Shown here: piece by piece, positions 46,660 through 56,606 of the stretch
How positions within the stretch are numbered: the stretch's first letter is position 1
Layout: each line of letters begins with the position of its first letter
NCBI GenBank assembly: GCA_037042915.1
Contig: CM073202.1
Coordinates: 2,170,001-2,234,000, forward strand
DNA length: 64,000 nt
Reading direction: 5' to 3'
Source: Auricularia sp. M13
Lineage: Eukaryota; Basidiomycota; Agaricomycetes; Auriculariales; Auriculariaceae
Notes under the pieces: generated by a model
Seen by the model: the letters and a program-made list of their open reading frames with translations, nothing else
Databases searched by the model: none
Told to the model about the DNA's origin: nothing
Position numbers and translations under genes: made by a program

Positions 46660-47130
46660 ATCGTAGAATGGGCCAGAGAGAAGCAGCTGGTGCCAGTTCC
46701 CAGAGCGCTGTCACTATTTCAGAAAAGAAGGCCCATGGCTGGCAGGTGGCGACGCTTCGCGCAGGGTTTGGCGCCAGAGCCTATGTGAACGTGACGACAT
46801 GGTCCCAGAAGAAGCACCAGAGACCAGCGCCAGCGGCGACGAGCTTGCATGACTGACAACAGTGGAAGCAAGAAGCAGAGGACAGGTGAACCCCGGGATT
46901 CGCCGGCTCGATCGCCAGCAGCGGTTTCCCCTGGGTTTCCCTTCTGCGCGCAGACCTTGCCGCACTAGTGTCTATTGGATCATCGATGCTCGCAAATAGC
47001 CACGATTTACAGTAATGTGCAAAACCTCGCTACAACTTGAAATCATAGTGGCATGCATTTCATGTTTCGGTTCAAGGACGCGCTGTAAGGAGTGGCCTGC
47101 TTTAAGGAGACTAGTCGTGGCCCTGAATAG
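46660..47130. other. Spacer between two minus-strand genes
   Basis: About 470 bases forming the promoter of the glycosyltransferase gene and the 3' region of the F-box gene. No gene is recognised. Confidence 0.5.
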
Positions 47131-48837
47131 TTATATCGACGACAATTCTCTATGGGGAAACATTACGAGGTGAGTGTGATGACACAAAGGCGGGGGCGTG
47201 TCGACATACCCTTGGAATCCCCTATCCTCAGTCTCTGCGACAACCACCTCACCATTGACTTTCGAGACCACCCAAACCGTCCACCGACATATCTTTGATA
47301 AGCGGCGTTCGAGGAAGAAAATGTACTCGAGCCACGGCAATGCTTCTGCGAACTGCTTTACCGTCTTCGCAGTCCAAGGTATCAGCACTTCGGGGCCGTC
47401 CGTCCAAAAGCTATACGGTGCAAGGCGAATGTTGAGGCGTAGTTCGCGCAGCGCTTTGAACGGTTCTAGAGCACCTGTAAGAGCCGCCTGAAAAGATTAT
47501 CAATTGCATCCTCTAGGCTGGCTGGAGGACGTGCTCACCACCGGCACCGCACTTGGATCATAGTCGACCACATTGTCCACGCGACATCTATGCAGTTCGA
47601 AGAGTCGAAGGCGTGGACATGTCGCGGCGATCATGGCGTACAGGGCCAACTCCACGTCGAGCCCTCCGGGACCATCATCAGCCTGGATGACGAGCTCCAG
47701 ACGTTGTAGGTTCGCCAGGTGCGGAAGAGTAGAAAAGATGCGGCGCGCACCACTACACGTCAGGAGAGGCCCCGGCGCAGCATGGCCGATGTCTTCTGGG
47801 TGCAGGTCATGCTGGAAGAAGGGCGTGGGATATCGGGTGTGAAAACGGGGCGTTTCGCGCAGAGCGAGTTCCGTGAGCGCTGGTGACAGATGTTGGAATA
47901 TAGTGTCGTCTTCCCGCGGAAAGGAAAGCGAGAGGCGCGTCAACTGACTCAGATCTGGAGGCGTCGCAGGTATGGCACCTGGCGGCCAGACATAAAGCAC
48001 GTGTTCCCTCCGCCGCGGTGCCATGGCTAACGTCAGGATCCGTAACTGAGGAAGCATGCTGAGGACCTCGAGGATCGGGACAGTCGCCGCGTCGGCCGGA
48101 TACGCTCCGACTAATGCCAGTTCGCGCAGCGCTGGCCAGGTTCTCGACGCTAGAAAAGAATAACGCATCGATTCACCTGGTAGCATAGCCACCTCCAGAG
48201 ATAAACGGGACCGTAGAAGCACAGACTGAATGAAGTCCCATTCGGCTTCGAGATCCTCAGAGCTCATCACTGGGATGCGATTCCACCGGTTCTCGAAGAC
48301 CATCCTAAAAGCGCGGAACGAGCAACTGCCAGTGAGGACCAAGGGTGTATGCGGATCAACCGATGCGTCGAGCAGAGAAATGTCCGTAAGCGTGGGCTGG
48401 ACGAACAGGAAGGGCTGAACAGATTGAACTGCTTCACATTTGATCTCGCGAAGATTTGTTGCCGCTGAGATGATGGCTGCCAATATTGGAGGATCACTTC
48501 GAATATGAATTATCCTACGGGACGTAAGATCACGTTTAGCTGATGGACAACGAGCGCACTGAAACTGTGCCAGTACCGAAGGCAATTGCAAGCTCCGTGT
48601 GAGAACCGAATCAGTTACAGTGAGAAGCTTGAAGATGGTGGGCAGGCAAAGTATTCGGAGACGACGACAGGTCATCGAAAGCGGGATGAGCGGATGCGTG
48701 CTTGTGCTTGGGGGACGAATATCGTAACATTCTTCGATCCGGGATACTGAACTTGCGTAAAGTGCAAATGATTGCAAATCGGAAATGGCAACACGACTGG
48801 CAATTTCCAATAGGATGTCATCGGGCAGAGCGCTCAA
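47131..48837 (-). CDS. F-box protein with degenerate leucine-rich repeats; start unresolved
   Basis: Substrate adaptor candidate for an SCF ubiquitin ligase. The open frame begins LSALPDDILLEIASRVAISD, an F-box start (LPDDILLEIA), continues LIPLSMTCRRLRILCLPTIF, then a region rich in Leu spaced as in LRRs: WPALRELALVGAYPADAA, MLPQLRILTLAMAPRR, LSQLTRLSLSFPRED and LANLQRLELVIQ. After an intron (GTGGTG or GTGAGC donor, CTTTTCAG acceptor) it ends AALTGALEPFKALRELRLNI ... RELSSI at 47131. The codon at 48837 is TTG, not ATG. A branch-point-like TACTGAC and a CTAAAG acceptor just upstream suggest the real start lies in an earlier exon I could not fix. Such F-box/LRR genes are expanded in Agaricomycetes. 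Confidence 0.7.
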
Positions 48838-50339
48838 ACTTTAGACGAGCCAGGTCAGTACATGGCAAGGGATGCGCAAAATCAGAATGGCAAACCATGT
48901 TCTTGGCCGTACTGTACGGTTACTCCGTTCCGTTCTTTGTCCAGTGGAAAGAGCTACGTTCAACCTGATCAAAAATTACATGCAAAGTCGTGGCGGCGCT
49001 CACTGGATATTAGCGCTGTTTCGGATGATAATCTCCCAGCGGATGCAGACCCGGACGTGTCTTGAGCATAAGCGTTAGGAGCCTTGGACAGATGTTGGCC
49101 CATGTCGCTATCAAGCCTCGCTGAGCACCAGTTCGTTGCAGTGGGCGATGTGCGCGGAACTGAGTGATATCAAAACAAGTACAAATAACGGCATCGTGCC
49201 TCCGAATGAGTCCGAAGGCTGAGCAGGCTTGCACCTTGCCGCTCCAAGACTTTGGACTCCAAGCTCGTTGTCAGCGTGGACTTGGCACGAACGTTCGGCT
49301 CTGCGTCGCCGGACTCAAGTGCAAGCGTCGCGGTGATATGGTCCCAGCAACAATAATTCTGGGCGGACTAAGGCTCGACTCGTGCCGCACGTCGTGCGGC
49401 CACCCGCATCGCCGTCACGCTGCACATGCACGAGGAGAGCCTCGAGTCTCGATTCAGACCCCTGAATATCTGCCTGCGCGACGTACTGCACGCTGCAATC
49501 CTCAAAAGGGAGTTGAAATCCATCCTTGTCTAGTCCCTCACCTGGCCTCGTTCTTTCTTGCTCACCCGCAGTACGTCTCCCCCGTCTCTGGCCCGCTGCG
49601 TCTGCGTCTGTCTTCGTATTACAGTAATATCATTGCGCTCGTGCCACCGCTGCCTGCTCGCCCATGTCCCTGCTCGCTCAGGCCCATCTGTCCTGTCTTG
49701 CTCATGTTCCGACTTGTCTGCATCGTACTTCTTGACCCCGCCCCTCCCATTGCATCAAACGGGGCGCACCACGTGTGAGGTTGTCAAACCCGTATGTTCT
49801 CATTGCCTGCCTCCTGTCATCCACCTTCTCGTTTATCCGCCGTGAACACCCAGACCCATCTCGCGCCACGCATGCCCAATACTTCTTGCGCTGGGTGCAT
49901 GTACGCAATACAATGCACAGTTATAGTAGCCAATCGCAGGACGACAGCAGGTCCAAATCTTCCTTGCAGCACGAACTAAAGATGATGGGGTCAGCTGTCC
50001 CACAGAATTTGGCATACCGACACATAACTGTATGGGTAGAATCAAACACAACACCGCTTCTGCCACGCATATTGGATTTCTTCCCCTTCGAAGACGGCAG
50101 TCGTCTAAGTTGCTCGTGGATAGGTCACTTCTGAACTTCGCTTGCGCATGGTCCTGGTTGCATCCATCTACCCCATTGGCTCGGGGCACTGGGTTGTGCA
50201 ACGAAACATCCTGCCCGTGACGTTGCGCCATTCTGGCCCCCTCTGGCCCCTGTAGTCAGTGTTTGATCATCATCCTCTTCCTTCAACGTATTTAATTCCC
50301 TGGAGGGTTAGAATCAAACTGCACGAACTCTCCTCCCAA
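48838..50339. other. 1.5 kb spacer, possibly with F-box 5' exon
   Basis: Should contain the missing first exon and promoter of the F-box gene (minus) and the promoter of the aspartic-peptidase-like gene (plus). A 204-codon plus frame (49164-49778) has no domain. A minus-strand stretch near 49040-49230 (WANICPRLLTLML) faintly resembles F-box/LRR C-termini but is too short to call. Confidence 0.4.
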
Positions 50340-52781
50340 ATGTTTCAGGTTCCAGACGGCACCCTCATATTCCGCTTGCAGCCGCCGACCGACCTCATTA
50401 CTCACGAACAGGCTGTACGTGACATTCACTTTCGTTATTGTAGCTCTATATTGTAACTATGGATTGCAGCTCATCATGGATGCAACGAAATATGGTATTG
50501 GGCTGGGCCTGAACCCGTATGACGATAGCGTCGGCGTGGGCTGCTATGTGACCAATGATGGAATAGTTATCAAGAGACCGAAAGGTCGTTCACGATATGC
50601 GCCTTTTCTTATGACTCACTGACGTCTTGCTAGAACCTGCCGGACCCATCAGTCGTGTCTCGGTCCCCCAGAGTCCCATCCCGATGGCAACCGGTGGCCA
50701 TGTCGAACCAGCGTTTTCCAACGTACCGGGTCGTCTTGTCACGCCGCTGTCTACTTCGTGGTCCCTCACCCGCAGTCCCGTCTTATCCGTCGCAGTCTCA
50801 TTTGGGAGGGTCCTCTGTGGCTTCGTCTGACCCACTGTCTGCGGAGGCGTCGACAGGTTAAAGCTTTCTCAGCTCGTTCAACACGATTCGATGTACACGA
50901 TCCACGAACTCAAGGATCATGAGGAGGCGTTCAAGCCATCATCAGACGGAAGTAGTACGTGAACGGCTGTCGCTTTCCCTCACCGCTTGAGTTATGTTTA
51001 CATTCACAGTCGGATACTCGTTACACTTCGTACGTGGTATACAATGACGAGAAGGATTGCTCACGGACGTATCACATTAGCACGTTGACTACCTCAAGAA
51101 CATAGAACAATATATGACTTCTGACCCCGTGTGGGAAGTGCTTCAGTCAAAGGGAAACTCGGGTCCTCAGCTCATCCGTTTGATGTTGGACACAGGTGAG
51201 CTTCATAATGGTCGTAAGCAAATGTCTATTCTAAAACCATAATTCCTTCCATTTTATAGCCGCCGGAGATTCGTACGTCAGTGTGATCCCGTGGTGGTTA
51301 TGCTCATCCGGAATTTTAGGTGGACATTCTGCGATCTTTTGCCGGAGGATTTCCCGATGCACGTCGATCCGACCAGCCTGAACATCTGGAACAGTAAGAA
51401 AATGACGTCGGGTTCCTCTACAGAATCCAAACCCAACTTTCCGCGTCCACCTCCGCACATGATGGGCGCGACACAGCGAGCTACCATCAGGTATGGTGTC
51501 ACAGAGCAAGCTTCGAATGTCAGTGAGTACATTATCCCACCTCGATCATGAAGTCCTTCTGAGAAACTCATTTCCGGTAGCAACCACCCAAACTGTTTGC
51601 CGGTTAAGGATTCCGGGCCAGGATCATGATTTTGATATGTTTCCTATTGGTCTCGCACTCTCGGCAGAAGTTACAATGCTGTGGCGCGTTGACGATGGGA
51701 TCCTTGCACTTGGGCCGGGGACGTACGTAGTCAATCAACCTCTGTGCAAGCCGAGAGGCCGATCCGGTGTATAACTTCATCCAATAGCACACCCTTGAGT
51801 TGTTATTCAGGGGGTGAAATGGAGGTCGGAGGTATGTTGTATAGAGTCATAGACTGCCTTTTCGAATGCTGCTACTGACGAGAGATCATGTCTAGCCATT
51901 TCATGCTTTCCTGTTCCGCAAGAAGAAGATCTCGGTGAGTAGTAGTTGACTCTCCAGGCTATATATTCTGTTTACGATGTAACAAGGCCCCGGCATTCTG
52001 GGTTTGCATAGGTCATCCGCACTTCGATCCCACGTGAGTCTATTGTGGTAAAAATCGTTGTCAACAGATATTTTTATGTGCATATCTCAGCCCACGAGAC
52101 TCGACGTTCATTGTCTTTGGCAATTTCTATCACCCCACCTGGAGCGACCTGGGTACCACCGACGCTTTCAAATATAGGTTCACGCGCGTCCCTATCTACA
52201 TGCCGACGAAAGGTCCCTCCAGCGGCAATGGAAAGTGGATGGTGTTCTTGAAGGAAATTATCATCGTGCCATACAATCAGATGAAAGTCTCACGCCACGA
52301 GGCGACCTTCAGAATTGCACAGCCCATCATCCTAGATACTGGTGCGCTTTGTCGTCCTCCTCTTTTACTGCGAATAACAGTAGTTCAGGGGCAGCGCAAT
52401 CCTATCTCCCGCAGAGGATCACATCCGGAATCGAACAGCTTTTCGTCAAACTCGGGGCTCGTACTCAGGGCACTCTGCCCGGTTTTCATATACAGGACCA
52501 GGTCGAGTTTGTCTTCAGAGACCAGGCGCGAGGGCGAGACATCTCGATTTCAGGCCAAGCAAAGCGTTTCTTCACTCCAGTGCAGTCTTCCCATCCTGAC
52601 ATGGTGCAGACTAACATTGGAACCTCGGGGACTGTGCTACTTCTTGGACTCGTACGTGCAGCTCTTACTTCAGATGCACATGCTCACACATTCGCCATAG
52701 AATTTTTTCAGAACCTTTATCGTCGGATTTGACGAATCCGGCGAGGAGACGGTTTACTTGCACTGGCAGCTTTTCTACTAA
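50340..52781 (+). CDS. Aspartic-peptidase-fold (pepsin-like) protein; exon structure partly unresolved
   Basis: Two catalytic-type motifs support a bilobed A1-like fold. The first, assembled across an intron, reads LMLDTAAGDSYV, with Ala where pepsins have the Gly of DTG. The second, across another intron, reads PIILDTGAAQSYLPQRI. N-terminal exons include FQVPDGTLIFRLQPPTDLIT and YGIGLGLNPYDDSVGVGCYV. Between the lobes are MTSDPVWEVLQSKGNSGPQL and WSDLGTTDAFKYRFTRVPIY. The C-terminus is TSGTVLLLGLNFFRTFIVGF then DESGEETVYLHWQLFY with the stop at 52781, resembling the last strands of A1 peptidases. At least eight short introns occur. No signal peptide is seen after the ATG at 50340, so the start is uncertain. 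An LTR element begins eight bases after the stop, so the native 3' UTR is displaced. Confidence 0.55.
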
Positions 52782-52788
52782 ACGAGCG

Positions 52789-52975
52789 TGTCAAGAACTG
52801 TCGTTGGACAGTGACGCGTCGCCTGGGGCTCGGGTCGTTGGACGCTGTGAGCAAGCCGGCGAGGGGTACTTCGTGATTCGCGGCAAAGACTACCTACGGC
52901 ACATCCCGGTGTACTATACAGCGAACGGAGGTTGCCGAGGGCACTACAAGCACGCAACCAGAAGATATTCTGACA
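52789..52975. repeat. LTR copy, left (187 bp)
   Basis: Identical over its full length to 54056-54242. Bounded by TGTCA and TGACA. Preceded by GAGCG. Confidence 0.9.
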
Positions 52976-54055
52976 CCCTCCCTCGAGCGAAGAGAGTGCC
53001 AAGGCAAGAACGGCAAAAGAAAACAAACGAGCGAAGCAACATGAACACAAAAGAAAAGAACATGGCAAACAGAACAACAAAACCCTCCCTGAATCCAGCA
53101 ACCCTCCCTGAAGGTGCATGGAGTGACCAGAAGTGGTCATGGTCACAATGGCATGGCGGCAGTGTCGGCACCGGTAGCAGACACAGCGGGCGGCGGCGAC
53201 AACAGCGATGGCAGCGGCGATGGCAACAACGGTGGTGAAGGCATTGGCAGTGGTGGCAATGGCGGCAGTGCGCTGGTGGTGGTGGTGCAGGAAATGCCAT
53301 CGGGCTGGACTGGCTGGCATTAGGATGACTAATCAGGTGGCAGTGTCAACCATGCCAGAAATCCGGTGAAACACACAAAAACTGGCACGAATGGCACTGC
53401 CACAGACTGATCATGAGGGACTGCAAGTCCAGGGGGCCACCAGGGAGTCCAGGCCAAAGGAAGTCGAGGTGGGGCATAACAGCCCAAGGTTGCCGGTGTT
53501 GGTGGATGCTGATGCCGAGCAGGGTTGGCAACGGGATGCGAGGAGGATGACGCGGGCAAAGGCGCAGCGAGTCGAAGTGGAGCCCAAACGAGTGAAGAGG
53601 AATGAGGGCAAGTAGTGGGCAAGTGGCGGCCCAGAGAATGTCGTGAGTCGGCAGGTCCAGAAGTGGGGTGCCGACTGCAGAGAACGACGAGGGTGGACGA
53701 GGTGGCGAGTAAGGGACAAGTCGCCGAGGATGAACGAAGGTGCGGGACCGGCACCAAGATGCACAGCAAAGTGTGCGGAGGACGTGCATGGAAGCACAGA
53801 TGCGCCAAAGGATGCGCAGAAGCTCAACTGCAGGGCAGGAGCGGCTCACGATTCCACGAGCCCGAACACCGGGCAAACCCTGCATGCCAGCCACGCATCA
53901 CAGGGCGGCAGCAACCACGTGCTGCCTGGCTTGATGACGCAGTTGCCCATCCTGCGGCCGAGCGGTCAAGCAACGGCAGTCACGGCGGTCAAGCCGAGGA
54001 GGTTGGTGTGCAGGCCTCACTGCACCGCGCTGGGTGGCTGGTCACCGGCCGCGAA

Positions 54056-54242
54056 TGTCAAGAACTGTCGTTGGACAGTGACGCGTCGCCTGGGGCTCGG
54101 GTCGTTGGACGCTGTGAGCAAGCCGGCGAGGGGTACTTCGTGATTCGCGGCAAAGACTACCTACGGCACATCCCGGTGTACTATACAGCGAACGGAGGTT
54201 GCCGAGGGCACTACAAGCACGCAACCAGAAGATATTCTGACA
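54056..54242. repeat. LTR copy, right (187 bp)
   Basis: Identical over its full length to 52789-52975. Followed by GAGCG, the same five bases that precede the left copy. Confidence 0.9.
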
Positions 54243-54247
54243 GAGCG

Positions 54248-54895
54248 GTCTGGCCGCGTTACTGCATATTTGTTGTGTCATCGATTCTTCACCGTGTTGA
54301 CCGTGACAGGGGCCTCCTTGACCTGCGCATGTACCCTTGTAGAACCTCGTCAGTCCGTTATACTTGCAATTTCATCACAGAGTTAAGCGGCACACTTGGC
54401 AAGCGTCCACTCGGAGGCGTTACCATGAGCATATTACCGCCTTCACGATAAGTACTTCTACCGTGTTGGATAAGGCAGGTGACTGGCATTCGGGCCCCAA
54501 GAAGTGGCCTGGAAATATTCTAAACATTCTGACTTCTTGATTAGCACGATTTGACCGTGGGACAACCTTGCGACGTCGGCTCACTCCTTGTGTTATGAGG
54601 CGTGGAGAGCAATTGTGAAGCTAAAGCCCAACGTGTCCACTGACACCTACGCTAAGCATCCGGCTGTCCTGCTTTTCGCCTCTACGAGTGCGGTTGCCAA
54701 ACTTCGATCACTTCAATCTCTCCCGGCGAACGATCATGACCGTTCTCAGATTCCAAGACAATGTGGGACAATATACTACATTACAACACAAAGGCATCCT
54801 CTCAATCACATCTCGCGCTGCTGCGCGATCCCACGTTAGCATCTGATAACCAAACACCCGTCGTTTTGGGTCTCGCACTTCTGCGGGAGTTAGGC
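54248..54895. other. 0.65 kb spacer beyond the LTR element
   Basis: Before the insertion this was the sequence directly downstream of the aspartic-peptidase-like gene, so it probably carries that gene's original 3' UTR and the 3' end of the DUF7918-like gene. No coding is recognised. Confidence 0.5.
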
Positions 54896-56224
54896 TCAAC
54901 AAACGAGCGTCTCGTCTCCCATCGTTTCATCATCATCCTGTGTCTGAGACGGATCCTGCGTGGGCTGAGACTCGTCCTGGGTCTGAGACTCTTCCACCAT
55001 CGTCGCCACAACCGGTGCTGGTGATGACTCCGGCGTGAACTGTGCAGTGTTCCCTGTCTGAGGTGGAGGCGACGAGGCAGTAGCTTCGGCATCCGTCTTC
55101 GGTGGGCTGGAAGCTGCTGGGGCCTGAGAAGCCACATAATCATCTTCGTGTTCCTCGCGTGCGAAAGCCTCCTGGGCCTCCAGCTTGATTCTTTTGTTCT
55201 GAAGAAAGATCAGTAATGCATAACCAGAGGTGTCTGAGATAATGCAACTCACAGCAGGGTTCTCTCCCTTCTCTCCCTCTTCATCATCGTCCGGAATGTC
55301 AATAACGGATGGCGACGAGCGGCGTTTGCGCGGGTTGGGAATAATATCTTGCGCCATGAGGAAATCTACATACGGTCAAGGACTGCCGACTTCTGGCTTG
55401 TCTGAAGACCATACCGTGGCTGCGATACCGGAAAACGAATGTGACCCATGGTTTGGTGCGGTCGCCGTCATAAGGTGCGTTGCTCACTGCCGCAGACTTG
55501 CCCTTTGAGGAGCGCTGCGGCTGGCCAAATCTATAATAGTCACAAAGCATATCAGAGAAAGGACCTTGGGCGGTGACAGTACACATACTTTGTAACATGT
55601 GCGCCAGCCTTTTTCGCCTTTTCGTGTACCGGCCCGCGGTTCTCGACGTTCGTAGATTGGAAGGGAACCTGGCTAGAGTCAAAATCTACGCGTCTTTTCG
55701 TAAGATAGAGCCAAAAACCTCGGCGCCTAGTATGACCCGCGTGATTTCGAGCCGGATAGTGCCTATATCCTGCGCGCTGGGGTCCACAGGCGGCGCGATG
55801 TTGTCGTCGTCTGTCTCAATCAGCCTCATACGCGCGTGAGGCCGCATGAAGTCACTCACCGGTAAGTTCAAGCGCGTCGAAAGCAAACGGGCGAACGTTG
55901 CTGGAGCTCGTCTTGACACCACTGCGCTCGACGTGGGATTTACGCTCTGGACGCATAATGGCGCTGGCAAGGTCGTTGCCATCAATGAAGACGTGCCCGC
56001 TCGTCGCCGTCTTCTTCGTATTGTTGTTCTCCCAACATACGCTGAATCTCTGCGGCTCATTAGGTGCATCCAATGGAGAAGGAAGGCCGCGGTACCTTGC
56101 CTGCCTTGCTGGGCACCCAGCAGGTGACGGTGTCAGGGTCCTTGTCGTCAACCCGGACATCGTATTCCGTCAGCGGCGCGTCTTCGCACGTGATCCAAGC
56201 CTTGAAGCCGCGGTGGGAAGGCAT
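54896..56224 (-). CDS. DUF7918-like protein with C-terminal SQ/TQ cluster
   Basis: The N-terminal domain matches what I know as DUF7918, common in basidiomycetes. The ATG at 56224 gives MPSHRGFKAWITCEDAPLTE, then YDVRVDDKDPDTVTCWVPSK, RFSVCWENNNTKKTATSGHV, FIDGNDLASAIMRPERKSHV, RSGVKTSSSNVRPFAFDALE, GTIRLEITRVILGAEVFG, VENRGPVHEKAKKAGAHVTK and PWVTFVFRYRS. The distinctive C-terminal exons add a basic, nuclear-signal-like stretch (PNPRKRRSSPSVIDIPDDDE) and end with a run holding three SQ and three TQ pairs (EESQTQDESQPTQDPSQTQD). Such clusters are preferred sites of ATM/ATR kinases. Several introns of 40-70 bases join in frame; the joins near 55360-55480 are least certain. It is divergent from KU70. 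Molecular function is unknown. Confidence 0.7.
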
Positions 56225-56606
56225 CTGGAGATTGAGGGGAAGGGGATGAAACGCGGTTCAGGCTCCGCCAGCTCCGACCACTCCGCTCGTGGAAGCAAAG
56301 GTTTCTGAAAAGCAGTCAAATGGTGCATCAATATCGAGACGGGAGGGCGAGAAGCTCTTGAACCCATGTAAATAAGCAAAGATAGTCTCACGTAAAGGGT
56401 TCATGGGCAGTGGGAACAACCAATAAATATGAACAGCACCAGACGCCGAAAGCTGCCCTTTCTCTGGCCAATACACGTTCGATTCTTTCCTTTTCCATGC
56501 CGTGCGTTGTTGCCATTCGCCTCGTGACGCGCCGCCGAGCACCTAGAGCGGAGTTTCAAGGTCGCCACAACGTGCAATCGCTTCCTCTTGTCTCCACTGA
56601 ACCGCA
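56225..56606. promoter_or_regulatory. Shared divergent promoter of DUF7918-like gene and KU70
   Basis: 382 bases between two divergent ATGs with no coding support; by position it must contain both promoters and 5' UTRs. No specific element was identified. Confidence 0.45.

Larger units (their letters stand above)
52789..54242 (-). mobile_element. Short non-autonomous LTR element (TRIM-like), young
   Basis: 1454 bases with two identical 187-base terminal direct repeats, each starting TGTCA and ending TGACA, the TG...CA inverted ends of LTRs. The element is flanked on both sides by the same five bases, GAGCG (52784-52788 and 54243-54247), a target-site duplication. The 1080-base interior has low-complexity Gly/Asn-type and GC-rich sequence with no gag, protease, reverse transcriptase or integrase that I can recognise. 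A purine tract next to the left LTR on the minus strand (GAGGGAGGG, 52976-52984) suggests the element reads on the minus strand; no convincing tRNA primer site was found. It looks structurally whole for a gene-less element. Identical LTRs imply recent insertion, with movement supplied by another element. Confidence 0.85.

Noticed and set aside
53615-54451. A 278-codon frame crossing the right LTR
   Set aside because: It runs from element interior through the LTR into flanking DNA, so it is younger than the insertion and has no domain; chance frame.
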